From Spirochaetaceae bacterium (GTDB lineage: Bacteria > Spirochaetota > Spirochaetia > Sphaerochaetales > Sphaerochaetaceae): a stretch of 7,053 bases of DNA. Location: contig DMKZ01000023.1 in assembly GCA_003454065.1 (NCBI GenBank), positions 1-7,053 on the forward strand. The letters run 5' to 3'. Both the position numbers and the translations under genes were made by a program. This document shows, one piece after another, positions 1 through 6,270 of the stretch (position 1 is its first letter; each line of letters begins with the position of its first letter). The notes under the pieces were generated by a model. The model searched no databases, was not told the origin of the DNA, and saw nothing but the letters and a program-made list of their open reading frames with translations.

Positions 1-30
1 TGTTGCTCTAACCAACTGCGCTATAGGCCC
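1..30 (-). tRNA. tRNA, 5' part only; identity not determinable (Ile or Met plausible)
   Basis: Read on the minus strand from 30 to 1, this is the 5' end of a tRNA. It has a seven-base acceptor strand (GGGCCTA), T8-A9, a D-arm with the loop AGTTGGTTA, then position 26 and the first bases of the anticodon stem. The window edge removes the anticodon, T-arm and 3' end. The D-stem strands GCGC and GAGC give three pairs plus a G12.A23 mismatch. The acceptor and D-arm resemble bacterial isoleucine or methionine tRNAs, but without the anticodon this is only a guess. A strong promoter lies directly upstream on the same strand, which supports a functional gene. Confidence 0.85.
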
Positions 31-44
31 GAAATAGTTTTTAG

Positions 45-73
45 ATGATACTATGCTCGCTTTTTTTTGTCAA
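45..73 (-). promoter_or_regulatory. Sigma70-type promoter for the left-edge tRNA
   Basis: On the minus strand there is a perfect -35 box TTGACA (73-68), a 17-bp spacer beginning with seven A residues, and a -10 box TATCAT (50-45) that matches five of six consensus bases. The predicted start near 38 lies about 8 nt before the mature tRNA 5' end at 30, as expected for a tRNA transcript trimmed by RNase P. This is the best promoter match seen in the window. Confidence 0.8.
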
Positions 74-101
74 TTCTTGGGTTTGACCAAAGGAGAACAG
101 G

Positions 102-288
102 TTGCTAAAATAACGCTCTTAAAGCGATAAGGAGGTTATACGAGCGAGAGCATTCCGAAAAGTATTTTTGCGAAGAGCGCTCCGGAGTGGTCGGCGGTTC
201 AGCTATTTCCGTCGCGACGGAAGACGATAGCATGGAGATCGGATATTTCCAAATCGACCGTCATGGAAAAAACCCCACAGAATACTGA
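102..288 (+). pseudogene. Possible remnant of a small unrecognised protein gene
   Basis: A protein-like frame runs from 112 to a TGA at 286-288. It encodes about 58 residues, including KAIRRLYEREHSEKY, SGVVGGSAISVATEDD and SMEIGYFQIDRHGKN. A Shine-Dalgarno-like AAAGGAG (89-95) is followed six bases later by TTG at 102. Read from that TTG the frame hits TAA at once, but removing one base (T111) would join it to the long frame. This pattern suggests a small gene with a start-proximal single-base insertion and an early stop, or alternatively a chance ORF. The residue pattern has some flavour of a small acetyltransferase-like or immunity-like protein, but I do not recognise a family and assign no function. 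No frame downstream of the TGA clearly continues it. Confidence 0.3.
207..222. repeat. Perfect 16-bp palindrome
   Basis: TTCCGTCGCGACGGAA is its own reverse complement over all 16 bases, centred between 214 and 215. It lies inside the putative gene remnant, so it may be coincidental coding sequence. Otherwise it could be a binding site for a dimeric protein. There is no T-tract after it, so it does not look like a terminator. Confidence 0.5.
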
Positions 289-555
289 ATGTTTATTTCA
301 GGCGAGTTGGCTGGTGTGGAAAGCGGAACGCCTTGCGCCGGAATAGGCTTCGCAACATCTTGAAATTAGTTTTGAAAAACCTCGGAAATTCCATGGCGGC
401 GGAACAAATGATTGACGCTCGCCCTAAATTTGCTTTTTTATCGGATTTCGATATATTTATATGTCAGGAGCAAGTCTGCCTGGTGTTTCTTTTGTCGTTT
501 TCATTGGTTGCCTCCTATTGATTCCATTTTGGCACAGGTCGGGTTTGCTTCGTCT
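289..555. other. Non-coding stretch with no convincing gene
   Basis: All frames here are short or overlap the following tRNA, and none looks like a known protein. The only signal I can name is on the minus strand: AGGAGG (516-511), six bases, then an ATG at 504. That ATG opens a 15-codon frame ending at 457, encoding MKTTKETPGRLAPDI. It may be the head of a degraded gene, a leader peptide or chance. No clear promoter for the tRNA-Cys gene is visible just upstream of 556. Confidence 0.4.
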
Positions 556-629
556 GGTGCTGTACCCAAGAGGCCTAAGGGCGTGGTCTGCAAAACCATC
601 GTTCAGCGGTTCGAATCCGCTCGGCACCT
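556..629 (+). tRNA. tRNA-Cys (anticodon GCA)
   Basis: This is a complete cloverleaf. The acceptor strands GGTGCTG (556-562) and CGGCACC (622-628) pair over seven positions with one wobble. The D-stem is CCC/GGG (565-567, 579-581). The anticodon stem GTGGT/ACCAT frames the loop CTGCAAA with GCA at 590-592. A five-base variable loop is followed by the T-arm AGCGG-TTCGAAT-CCGCT. The discriminator is T (629), the base expected for cysteine tRNAs, and positions 13 and 22 form an A.A mismatch as in E. coli tRNA-Cys. CCA is not encoded: the bases after 629 are TCT, so a CCA-adding enzyme is required. A run of six T residues (632-637) may help end transcription. Confidence 0.96.
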
Positions 630-638
630 TCTTTTTTA

Positions 639-801
639 AAGGTCGCTTCGAAACCGTTTTCTTTCATGCTAATCGCTCTTTTGCATTACGGCGTCTTGTT
701 CGTAAATACGTTCAATACGCGAAGTACTGACGGTTTCCTCATAAAACGCCCTATGACGAAATAGCTTCACATCATTTTGAAAAAGGTTTCGAAGCGGCCT
801 T
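639..801. repeat. Pair of 23-bp imperfect inverted repeats flanking about 117 bp
   Basis: The reverse complement of 639-661 matches 779-801 at 21 of 23 positions, sharing the core GGTTTCGAAGCG. The pairing does not extend beyond the arms in either direction, and I saw no obvious target-site duplication. The enclosed DNA has no convincing gene. The arms could fold into a large stem-loop between tRNA-Cys and the GyrI-like gene, or they could be the ends of a very small non-autonomous element. The right arm ends 35 bp before the ATG of the GyrI-like gene. Confidence 0.55.
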
Positions 802-836
802 CGTTGCGTCTCGACCAGTGGCATCGGAGGAGCAAT

Positions 837-1485
837 ATGCCGTTTGATTTCAAAAAGGAATACAAGGAATTTTATCTGTCGCCCGCCAAACCGCAAATTG
901 TTCGGATTCCTGAAATGAACTATGTAGCCGTTCGCGGTCGCGGTAATCCGAATGAGAAAGGCGGAGAGTACCAGAAGGCGATCAAGACTCTATATGCTGT
1001 TTCATATATTGTGAAAATGAGCAAGAAGACGGACCATGCGATGAACGGCTATTTTCGACTATGTCATTCCTCCGCTAGAGGGCTTTTGGTGGCAGGAGGG
1101 CATTTGCGACATCGATTATTCCCATAAGGAAAGACTTGAATGGATTTCGGTGATAAGGCTTCCTGATTTCGTCGATGAAAGCGAATTCAAGTGGGCTATC
1201 GGAGAAGCAAACCGGAAGAAGGGAGTCGATTGCTTCAAGGCTGAGTTTCTGACACTGAAAGAAGGCTTATGCGTTCAGGTCATGCATATCGGATCGTTCG
1301 ATGATGAACCTGCGACAGTCGAAAAAATGAACGAGTTCTTATCGGCAAACGGATACGAGAATGATTTTTCGAACGTTCGTCATCACCACGAGATATATCT
1401 TTCAGACCCAAGGAAAACCGCTGAAGACAAGCTCAAGACCATAATCAGACACCCTGTGAAAGTAAAGCCGGAAGCGCTGCAGTAA
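837..1485 (+). pseudogene. GyrI-like small-molecule-binding domain protein, interrupted by a one-base frameshift
   Basis: The start at 837 is chosen because GGAGGA (826-831) sits at ideal spacing and the protein opens MPFDFKKEYKEFYL, typical of stand-alone GyrI-like proteins. The first frame gives family-like sequence to residue 73 (NGYF), then turns to nonsense and stops at 1127. Removing one T from the run TTTT at 1052-1055 restores a 215-residue protein. It continues DYVIPPLEGFWWQEG, LCVQVMHIGSFDDEPAT, NGYENDF and HHEIYLSDPRK, and ends at TAA 1485. The whole length matches the family. GyrI-like domains bind small hydrophobic or cationic ligands, and some stand-alone members have been reported to hydrolyse cyclopropanoid natural products. 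There is no DNA-binding domain here. The 3' half also has its own possible GTG start (1150). Explanations are a sequencing error, recent pseudogenisation or, less likely, +1 ribosomal frameshifting. Confidence 0.85.
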
Positions 1486-1491
1486 GCAACC

Positions 1492-1520
1492 TTTAAAAAA
1501 ACCGCTGGAAAAGGTATAAT
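1492..1520 (+). promoter_or_regulatory. Promoter for dnaE, placed almost at the start codon
   Basis: A perfect -10 box TATAAT (1515-1520) lies 17 bp after TTTAAA (1492-1497), a 4-of-6 match to the -35 consensus. The ATG of dnaE begins only 11 bases after the -10 box, so transcription from this promoter would start within a few bases of the ATG. No Shine-Dalgarno sequence lies between the -10 box and the ATG (the bases are TTCTCCAATAT followed by T). This predicts a leaderless or near-leaderless mRNA. Confidence 0.6.
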
Positions 1521-1531
1521 TCTCCAATATT

Positions 1532-4500
1532 ATGGCGAATTTCACCCATTTGCATGTTCATACTGACTATTCGATTCTTGACGGCGCTGGGAGAATCAAG
1601 GATTATGTTGCGAAGTGCAAGGAGTTCGGAATGACGAGCCTTGCCATTACCGATCACGGGAATATGTTCGGATCGTATGAATTCTACCATGTTTGCAGGA
1701 AAGAGGGAATCAAGCCGATTGTCGGCTGCGAGTTTTATGTTGCGGAGAACGACATCTCGATTAAAGACAACACCAATAATGTCAGGAATCACTTGATTTT
1801 GCTTGCTCGGAACGATGAAGGGTTTCGAAATCTGCTAAAGCTCGCCTCGATTGCATATACGAAAGGCTTCTATATGAAACCGAGGGTGGATAAAAGCCTG
1901 TTGGAGAAGTATCACGAGGGGATAGCATGCATGTCCGCTTGTATCGCCGGCGAGATTCCGAGGCTTATATACAAGAACTTCGCGGCGAAGAAAAAGGATT
2001 TGCTCGAAGGGGTGCGTGAAACATGCAGGTGGTATGAGAACCTTTACGGGAAGGGAAATTATTTTCTGGAAATCCAGCGACATTTCAACGATTTTTACGA
2101 TAGGCTTTCCGAATACGATCCGAATTCCGACGAATACGAAAGCATTATTATCGAAAAAACGGTCAATAAGGAGCTGATTCGGCTTTCCAAGGAGCTTGGA
2201 ATACCGCTTGTAGCTACGAACGACGCGCATTATGTCGATCGCGCCGATGCGGAGGCGCAGGATGTTCTGGTTAGCATAGGAACTGGCAAGACCATAAAGG
2301 ACCCCAAGCGCTTCAAGTTTTTCGGGGATTCATTTTATTTGAAGACGCCCGAAGAGATGCGCTTGCTTTTTTCGGATATTCCGGAGGTAGTGGATAATTC
2401 CGCATTGGTCGATGAGATTTGCCAGCTTGAAATAAAATACCCGGGTCCGAGGCTGCCTGTTTTCGATATTCCAAAAGGGTTTAAGGACAATATGGATTAT
2501 CTTTCCCATATTGCTAATGAGGGGTTGAAGGAACGATATGGAAATCCGCCTGCGGAATATCAGGAGCGATTGGATTACGAGCTTTCAGTTATAAACGAAA
2601 CGAAGTTCCCGGGGTATTTTCTGATCGTCTGGGATTATGTTCATTGGGCGAAGACCCATGGCGTTCCGGTCGGGCCGGGCCGTGGAAGCGGAGCGGGGAG
2701 CATTGTTGCATATTGTTTGGGAATAACTGACATAGATCCGATGAAATACGGCTTGATGTTCGAAAGGTTTTTGAATAAGGACAGGATCAGCTTACCTGAT
2801 TTCGATATAGATTTCTGCGCAGACAAGCGCCAGCAGGTGATTGATTACGTAACGGAAAAATACGGTAGCGATAAGGTCGGGCAGATTTGCACTTTCGGTA
2901 CGCTTAAAGCCAAGCAATGCATTACGGATGTGGCTCGGGTCCTCGATATTCCGCTTTATGAAGTCAACGCGATGAAGAAGATAATAATCGATGACTTAGA
3001 TCTTGAGTTCGAGTGGTTGCTCAATGGTCACACCAGGAAAGACGGAAGCAAATACGCTAAAAACGAGGACTTCTTAAAATTCAGAGACAAAGGACCCGAA
3101 TATGAAAAGCTTTTCGAGATAGTTCCCAAACTCGAAGGGATGGTCAGGAACGTTTCGCTTCATGCAGCTGGGGTTGTGATAGGCGAAACCGAATTGTTCA
3201 ACTATGTTCCGTTGTATTATGATATCAAGAGCGGATTGACGGCAACGCAATACCCGATGACGCAGATAGAGGAATGCGGATTGGTCAAGATGGACTTTTT
3301 GGGGTTGAAGACATTGACGCTGCTTGCCCATGCCGTTGATTTCGTCAGGCTGCGGAAGCCGGATTTCGATTTGGAGAAAATCCAGGACGGCGATGAGGCT
3401 GCCGTAGCGCTTTTCAGCAGGGGCGATACCGCTTGCGTGTTCCAATTTGAAAGCAGCGGAATGAGGTCTATTCTCAAAGGCGCCAAGCCTAGAAACATAA
3501 AGGAACTCGCCGCCTTGAACGCCCTTTACAGGCCGGGGCCTATGGCGAATATTCCGCAATACATAGAGTCGAAAAGCGACGAGAAGAAGATAAAATACCC
3601 TTTTCCCGAACTTGAGGAGGTTCTGAAAGAGACGTTCGGCGTCATAGTCTATCAGGAGCAGGTCATGCGCATTTCCTCCGTGTTCGCCGGCTATTCCAAC
3701 GGAAAGGCGGACATACTCAGGAAAATAATGGGCAAGAAGCAGAAGGAAAAGCTCGAAGGCGCAAGGAAAGAGTTCATAGAATGTGCGGTGAGGGACAAGG
3801 ACAGGAAAAAGGAAGACGCGGAGAGGCTGTTCGATTTGCTTGAACCTTTCGCAGGGTACGGGTTCAATAAGAGCCATGCGGTCGGATATGCGTTTCTTGC
3901 ATATCAGGCAGGCTATCTGAAGGCGCACTATCCCGTGGAGTTTATGGCGGCGAACTTGCTCATGGCGGCGAAGGATGCAAACCCTGACAAGCTTCCTGAA
4001 ACTCTTATGAGCACGAGGGAGATGGGCATAGAGATTCTGGCCGCCGATGTCAATATTTCCGAAAAGACATTTTCCGTCTCCGATGGCAAGATAATCTACG
4101 GTCTGAGCGGCTTGAAGAATGTCGGTGAGAAATTCGTCGATAACATAATCGAGGAAAGGCGCAAGGGAGGCAAATATACGGACCTTGTGGATTTCCTGAC
4201 GCGCCTCGATAGCAAGACCACGAACCAGAGGATTGTCATGAGTTTGATAGAGGGCGGGGCGATGGATAGCTTGGGTCTGCCTCGCGAGACTATGGAATAC
4301 AACTATAAGAGGGCTTGCACTTACATCGAGAAGGAGACGGGCAAGAAAGGCGAGTACGCCGTTACCGATTCGCTGTTCATGCTCGATGATTCCGAAGAGA
4401 ACAAGGAGATTCTCGGATTCAAATACCTTGAACCTCCGGAGATGTGGACAAAGCAGGAAAAGCTCAGAAAGGAGTGGGACATTCTGGGCACTTACGTTTC

Positions 4501-5086
4501 AGGGCATCCGCTCGACGAATATAAGAACCAGATCAGCAGATGCATACGCTATACGCTGGCGGATGCCAAAGGGCCTATGCCCGATGGCACGACGTTCAAT
4601 TTGATTTGCATTGTGACGAAGGTGACGGAAATGTCCACGAAAACGGGAAAGCTGATGGGAAAGCTCAATATCAGCGACTACACGTCCTCTGCCGAACTGA
4701 TGGTTTGGTCCAGGGATTGGGATAGCCCCGAAAGAGGAATAAAAGGGCTGGTGAGCGAGATGGGAATCTATTGTTTGGAGATTACCAAAAAGGACGATGG
4801 CGATAGGACGTCTTTGATATTCAAGAGCCTGAAGGACATAGATAGTCTTCAGGAAGCCAAGGTGAATGTCTGTCGGGTCGTGCTCGAGAACACGCAGGAC
4901 AAGGATTCGCTTGTGATGCTAAAGGACTTTTTGAAGGTTCAATCCGGCGGAGTCAAGGTGACGTTGGTTGTTGGAAGCGGCAGGAATGAAAAGGAATACA
5001 AGACCTCATACAGCATCGACGACAACGACGAGGTGTTTGAGGAAATCACTCGCTTCCCGTGCGTTCAAAGCTGCAGGTTGGTTTAG
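1532..5086 (+). CDS. dnaE: DNA polymerase III alpha subunit (DnaE)
   Basis: This is the catalytic subunit of the replicative DNA polymerase III, which extends primed DNA at the fork. The 1184 residues match the usual DnaE length. The start at 1532 is fixed by the canonical opening HLHVHTDYSILDG. An N-terminal PHP domain (about 1-280) keeps what I read as all nine metal ligands: H8, H10, D17, H42, E67, H87, C137, D231 and H233. The polymerase core carries GPGRGSGAGS (381-390), catalytic PDFDIDFC (D425, D427) and the third aspartate in KMDFLGL (D588). A helix-hairpin-helix follows at about 857-876 (GLSGLKNVGEK). An OB-fold spans about 1019-1095 and a short C-terminal domain ends at 1184. The expected clamp-binding position reads TDSLF (945-949), lacking the usual glutamine. 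No inserted DEDD exonuclease is seen, so it is DnaE rather than PolC type. It is probably monocistronic: it has its own promoter and is followed by a terminator. Confidence 0.98.
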   Translation: MANFTHLHVHTDYSILDGAGRIKDYVAKCKEFGMTSLAITDHGNMFGSYEFYHVCRKEGIKPIVGCEFYVAENDISIKDNTNNVRNHLILLARNDEGFRNLLKLASIAYTKGFYMKPRVDKSLLEKYHEGIACMSACIAGEIPRLIYKNFAAKKKDLLEGVRETCRWYENLYGKGNYFLEIQRHFNDFYDRLSEYDPNSDEYESIIIEKTVNKELIRLSKELGIPLVATNDAHYVDRADAEAQDVLVSIGTGKTIKDPKRFKFFGDSFYLKTPEEMRLLFSDIPEVVDNSALVDEICQLEIKYPGPRLPVFDIPKGFKDNMDYLSHIANEGLKERYGNPPAEYQERLDYELSVINETKFPGYFLIVWDYVHWAKTHGVPVGPGRGSGAGSIVAYCLGITDIDPMKYGLMFERFLNKDRISLPDFDIDFCADKRQQVIDYVTEKYGSDKVGQICTFGTLKAKQCITDVARVLDIPLYEVNAMKKIIIDDLDLEFEWLLNGHTRKDGSKYAKNEDFLKFRDKGPEYEKLFEIVPKLEGMVRNVSLHAAGVVIGETELFNYVPLYYDIKSGLTATQYPMTQIEECGLVKMDFLGLKTLTLLAHAVDFVRLRKPDFDLEKIQDGDEAAVALFSRGDTACVFQFESSGMRSILKGAKPRNIKELAALNALYRPGPMANIPQYIESKSDEKKIKYPFPELEEVLKETFGVIVYQEQVMRISSVFAGYSNGKADILRKIMGKKQKEKLEGARKEFIECAVRDKDRKKEDAERLFDLLEPFAGYGFNKSHAVGYAFLAYQAGYLKAHYPVEFMAANLLMAAKDANPDKLPETLMSTREMGIEILAADVNISEKTFSVSDGKIIYGLSGLKNVGEKFVDNIIEERRKGGKYTDLVDFLTRLDSKTTNQRIVMSLIEGGAMDSLGLPRETMEYNYKRACTYIEKETGKKGEYAVTDSLFMLDDSEENKEILGFKYLEPPEMWTKQEKLRKEWDILGTYVSGHPLDEYKNQISRCIRYTLADAKGPMPDGTTFNLICIVTKVTEMSTKTGKLMGKLNISDYTSSAELMVWSRDWDSPERGIKGLVSEMGIYCLEITKKDDGDRTSLIFKSLKDIDSLQEAKVNVCRVVLENTQDKDSLVMLKDFLKVQSGGVKVTLVVGSGRNEKEYKTSYSIDDNDEVFEEITRFPCVQSCRLV

Positions 5087-5108
5087 AGTAGGCTTTAGGG
5101 CGCTTCTG

Positions 5109-5136
5109 AAAACCCTCGGGGTTTTTACGAAAACCT
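5109..5136. terminator. Bidirectional intrinsic terminator between dnaE and the patatin gene
   Basis: AAAACCC (5109-5115) pairs perfectly with GGGTTTT (5119-5125) around a TCG loop. This gives a seven-pair hairpin with T-rich DNA on both exits, suitable for ending both convergent transcripts. The same GGGTTTT segment can instead pair with AAAACCT (5130-5136) around a TACG loop, followed on the plus strand by TTCTTTC. The two hairpins are therefore mutually exclusive. The second lies within the last codons of the patatin gene, whose stop codon is at 5125-5127. The dnaE stop is 22 bases upstream. Confidence 0.75.
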
Positions 5137-6216
5137 TTCTTTCAAGAAATCCCGTATTTTGTCCTCATATTCGTCGGCTATTTGCTCGCCGATTTCCATA
5201 AGGCGTATCGTGTCATGCTCCGATGTGCTGTCAACGCGAAAAATGTCGCTGTATTGGCCGCGTCGGTTTTCAATTCTCAAATACCGCACGTCTCTTATCG
5301 CATTCATGATTTCGCTTGCCGTCTCTTCTCCGGCTATGTGATAGACTTTTTGTATCGGCAAGCCGTATCCTTTGGTTATGTCGATCCATGAGAATGTTCC
5401 GTCGGTGTTGTCGAAATGCTCCGGATTCTTGTATGAGCCGAGGGAGATCACATGGTATTCGTCAGCATCCTCGAATAGTTTCCTGGCCGCTTTGTAGGCG
5501 AATAGGGACGGATTGTTGGCTGTTATGCCTCCGTCTATCAGGTTGTATGCCGTGCCTTCGTGGTTCAGGCGCAAAGGACTGAAATACACCGGCGCCGCAG
5601 TGGTCGCCGTTCCTGCTTCTACGAATGAGATGTCCTTGAATTCGTTTGTGTTGCTGATCATCACTGGCTTGAGCGTTCTTGTGTCAAAGGCCATGACCAG
5701 AAAGGGGCAGGACGCCTTCTCGAGCTTGTCGTCCTTAAAGATTTCGCTGAGGACTTCGCATAATCCGCTGCTCGAATACTTGTTGCTCATCATCTTGTAG
5801 AACGGTTTTTTGCTCTTGGTGAAGATGGTTTCCGCTTTGAGAACCGACATTTTCTTCAAGTCGGCCCACGTGCTGTTCTTGTCGTAAGCGAGAATCAAGG
5901 CGTTCAATCCGCCAGCGCTGGTTCCGGCAAACAGGTCGAATGCGGATTGAAGAGTCGCATCAGCATCGAATTCCTTCAATACGGCCTCGATTTTTTTCAA
6001 AACCATGACTTCGATTATGGTCTTGTTCCCGCCGCCGTCGAACGACAAGATGAACTTTTTCTTCGGTTTTTCAGGCTTTAACGGAACGGATGGGGTGTTT
6101 TCGCTTGACTCTGCCTGAGGATCATATTCTATTTTGGGGATCGCCTTTCTTTTGGGCGAGATAAGCGATTTGATTTTGCCAACAAATCGCATGAGCGTGT
6201 TTTTCATATTGATCAT
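5125..6216 (-). CDS. Patatin-like phospholipase / acyl hydrolase
   Basis: The 363-residue protein has the patatin Ser/Asp dyad. The oxyanion-hole loop is FDGGGNK (59-65), the nucleophile lies in GTSAGG (S100), and the catalytic aspartate lies in DGG (D228), followed by the usual NNPS (234-237). Patatins hydrolyse acyl chains from phospholipids or related lipids. Residues 1-55 are a basic, proline-rich extension with a possible amphipathic helix (about 4-20) that might touch membranes. No clear signal peptide is seen, so a cytoplasmic location is likely. The usual glycine after the GGG-x-R/K motif is threonine here (GGGNKT), though the basic residue is kept. The start at 6216 follows an in-frame stop closely; the ATG at 6207 is the alternative. 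Neither has a good Shine-Dalgarno sequence. The gene lies 54 bp downstream of the LptA-like gene and may be co-transcribed with it. No nucleotidyltransferase gene is nearby, so a CBASS effector role is unsupported. The substrate is unknown. Confidence 0.92.
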   Translation of the reverse strand: MINMKNTLMRFVGKIKSLISPKRKAIPKIEYDPQAESSENTPSVPLKPEKPKKKFILSFDGGGNKTIIEVMVLKKIEAVLKEFDADATLQSAFDLFAGTSAGGLNALILAYDKNSTWADLKKMSVLKAETIFTKSKKPFYKMMSNKYSSSGLCEVLSEIFKDDKLEKASCPFLVMAFDTRTLKPVMISNTNEFKDISFVEAGTATTAAPVYFSPLRLNHEGTAYNLIDGGITANNPSLFAYKAARKLFEDADEYHVISLGSYKNPEHFDNTDGTFSWIDITKGYGLPIQKVYHIAGEETASEIMNAIRDVRYLRIENRRGQYSDIFRVDSTSEHDTIRLMEIGEQIADEYEDKIRDFLKERFS

Positions 6217-6270
6217 ACTTTATTCAATATCATGTTCGGGATTGGCGCGTTCGGATTGCCGGTGGAATCA

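Noticed and set aside
515..555. Search for a tRNA-Cys promoter directly upstream of the gene
   Set aside because: No hexamer pair with reasonable matches and spacing was found. The best candidate (TTGTCG with TATTGA) is too weak to annotate.
461..730. Plus-strand frame with a hydrophobic, membrane-like start (SFVVFIGCLLLIPF)
   Set aside because: It reads through the whole tRNA-Cys gene, has no Shine-Dalgarno sequence, and becomes low-quality sequence after the hydrophobic part.
777..836. Upstream ATG at 777 as the start of the GyrI-like gene
   Set aside because: The extra 20 residues overlap the inverted-repeat arm and do not resemble the family, while the ATG at 837 has GGAGGA at correct spacing and the expected N-terminus.
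669..896. Minus-strand frame across the inverted-repeat region into the GyrI-like gene
   Set aside because: It overlaps the well-supported GyrI-like start and its ribosome-binding site, and shows no family resemblance.
3074..3928. Long minus-strand open frame of 284 codons
   Set aside because: It lies entirely inside dnaE in the opposite orientation, has no recognisable motifs, and is explained as a shadow of the strongly conserved polymerase gene.
5125..6216. Patatin as a CBASS or other anti-phage effector
   Set aside because: There is no CD-NTase, HORMA/TRIP13, Cap2/Cap3 or other defence gene in the window. Its neighbours are dnaE and an LptA-like gene, which suggest housekeeping or envelope functions.
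6234..6262. Imperfect tandem repeat (GTTCGGGATTGGC then GTTCGGATTGCC) between the LptA-like and patatin genes
   Set aside because: It consists of only two short degenerate copies with no promoter or terminator character, within what chance would allow.
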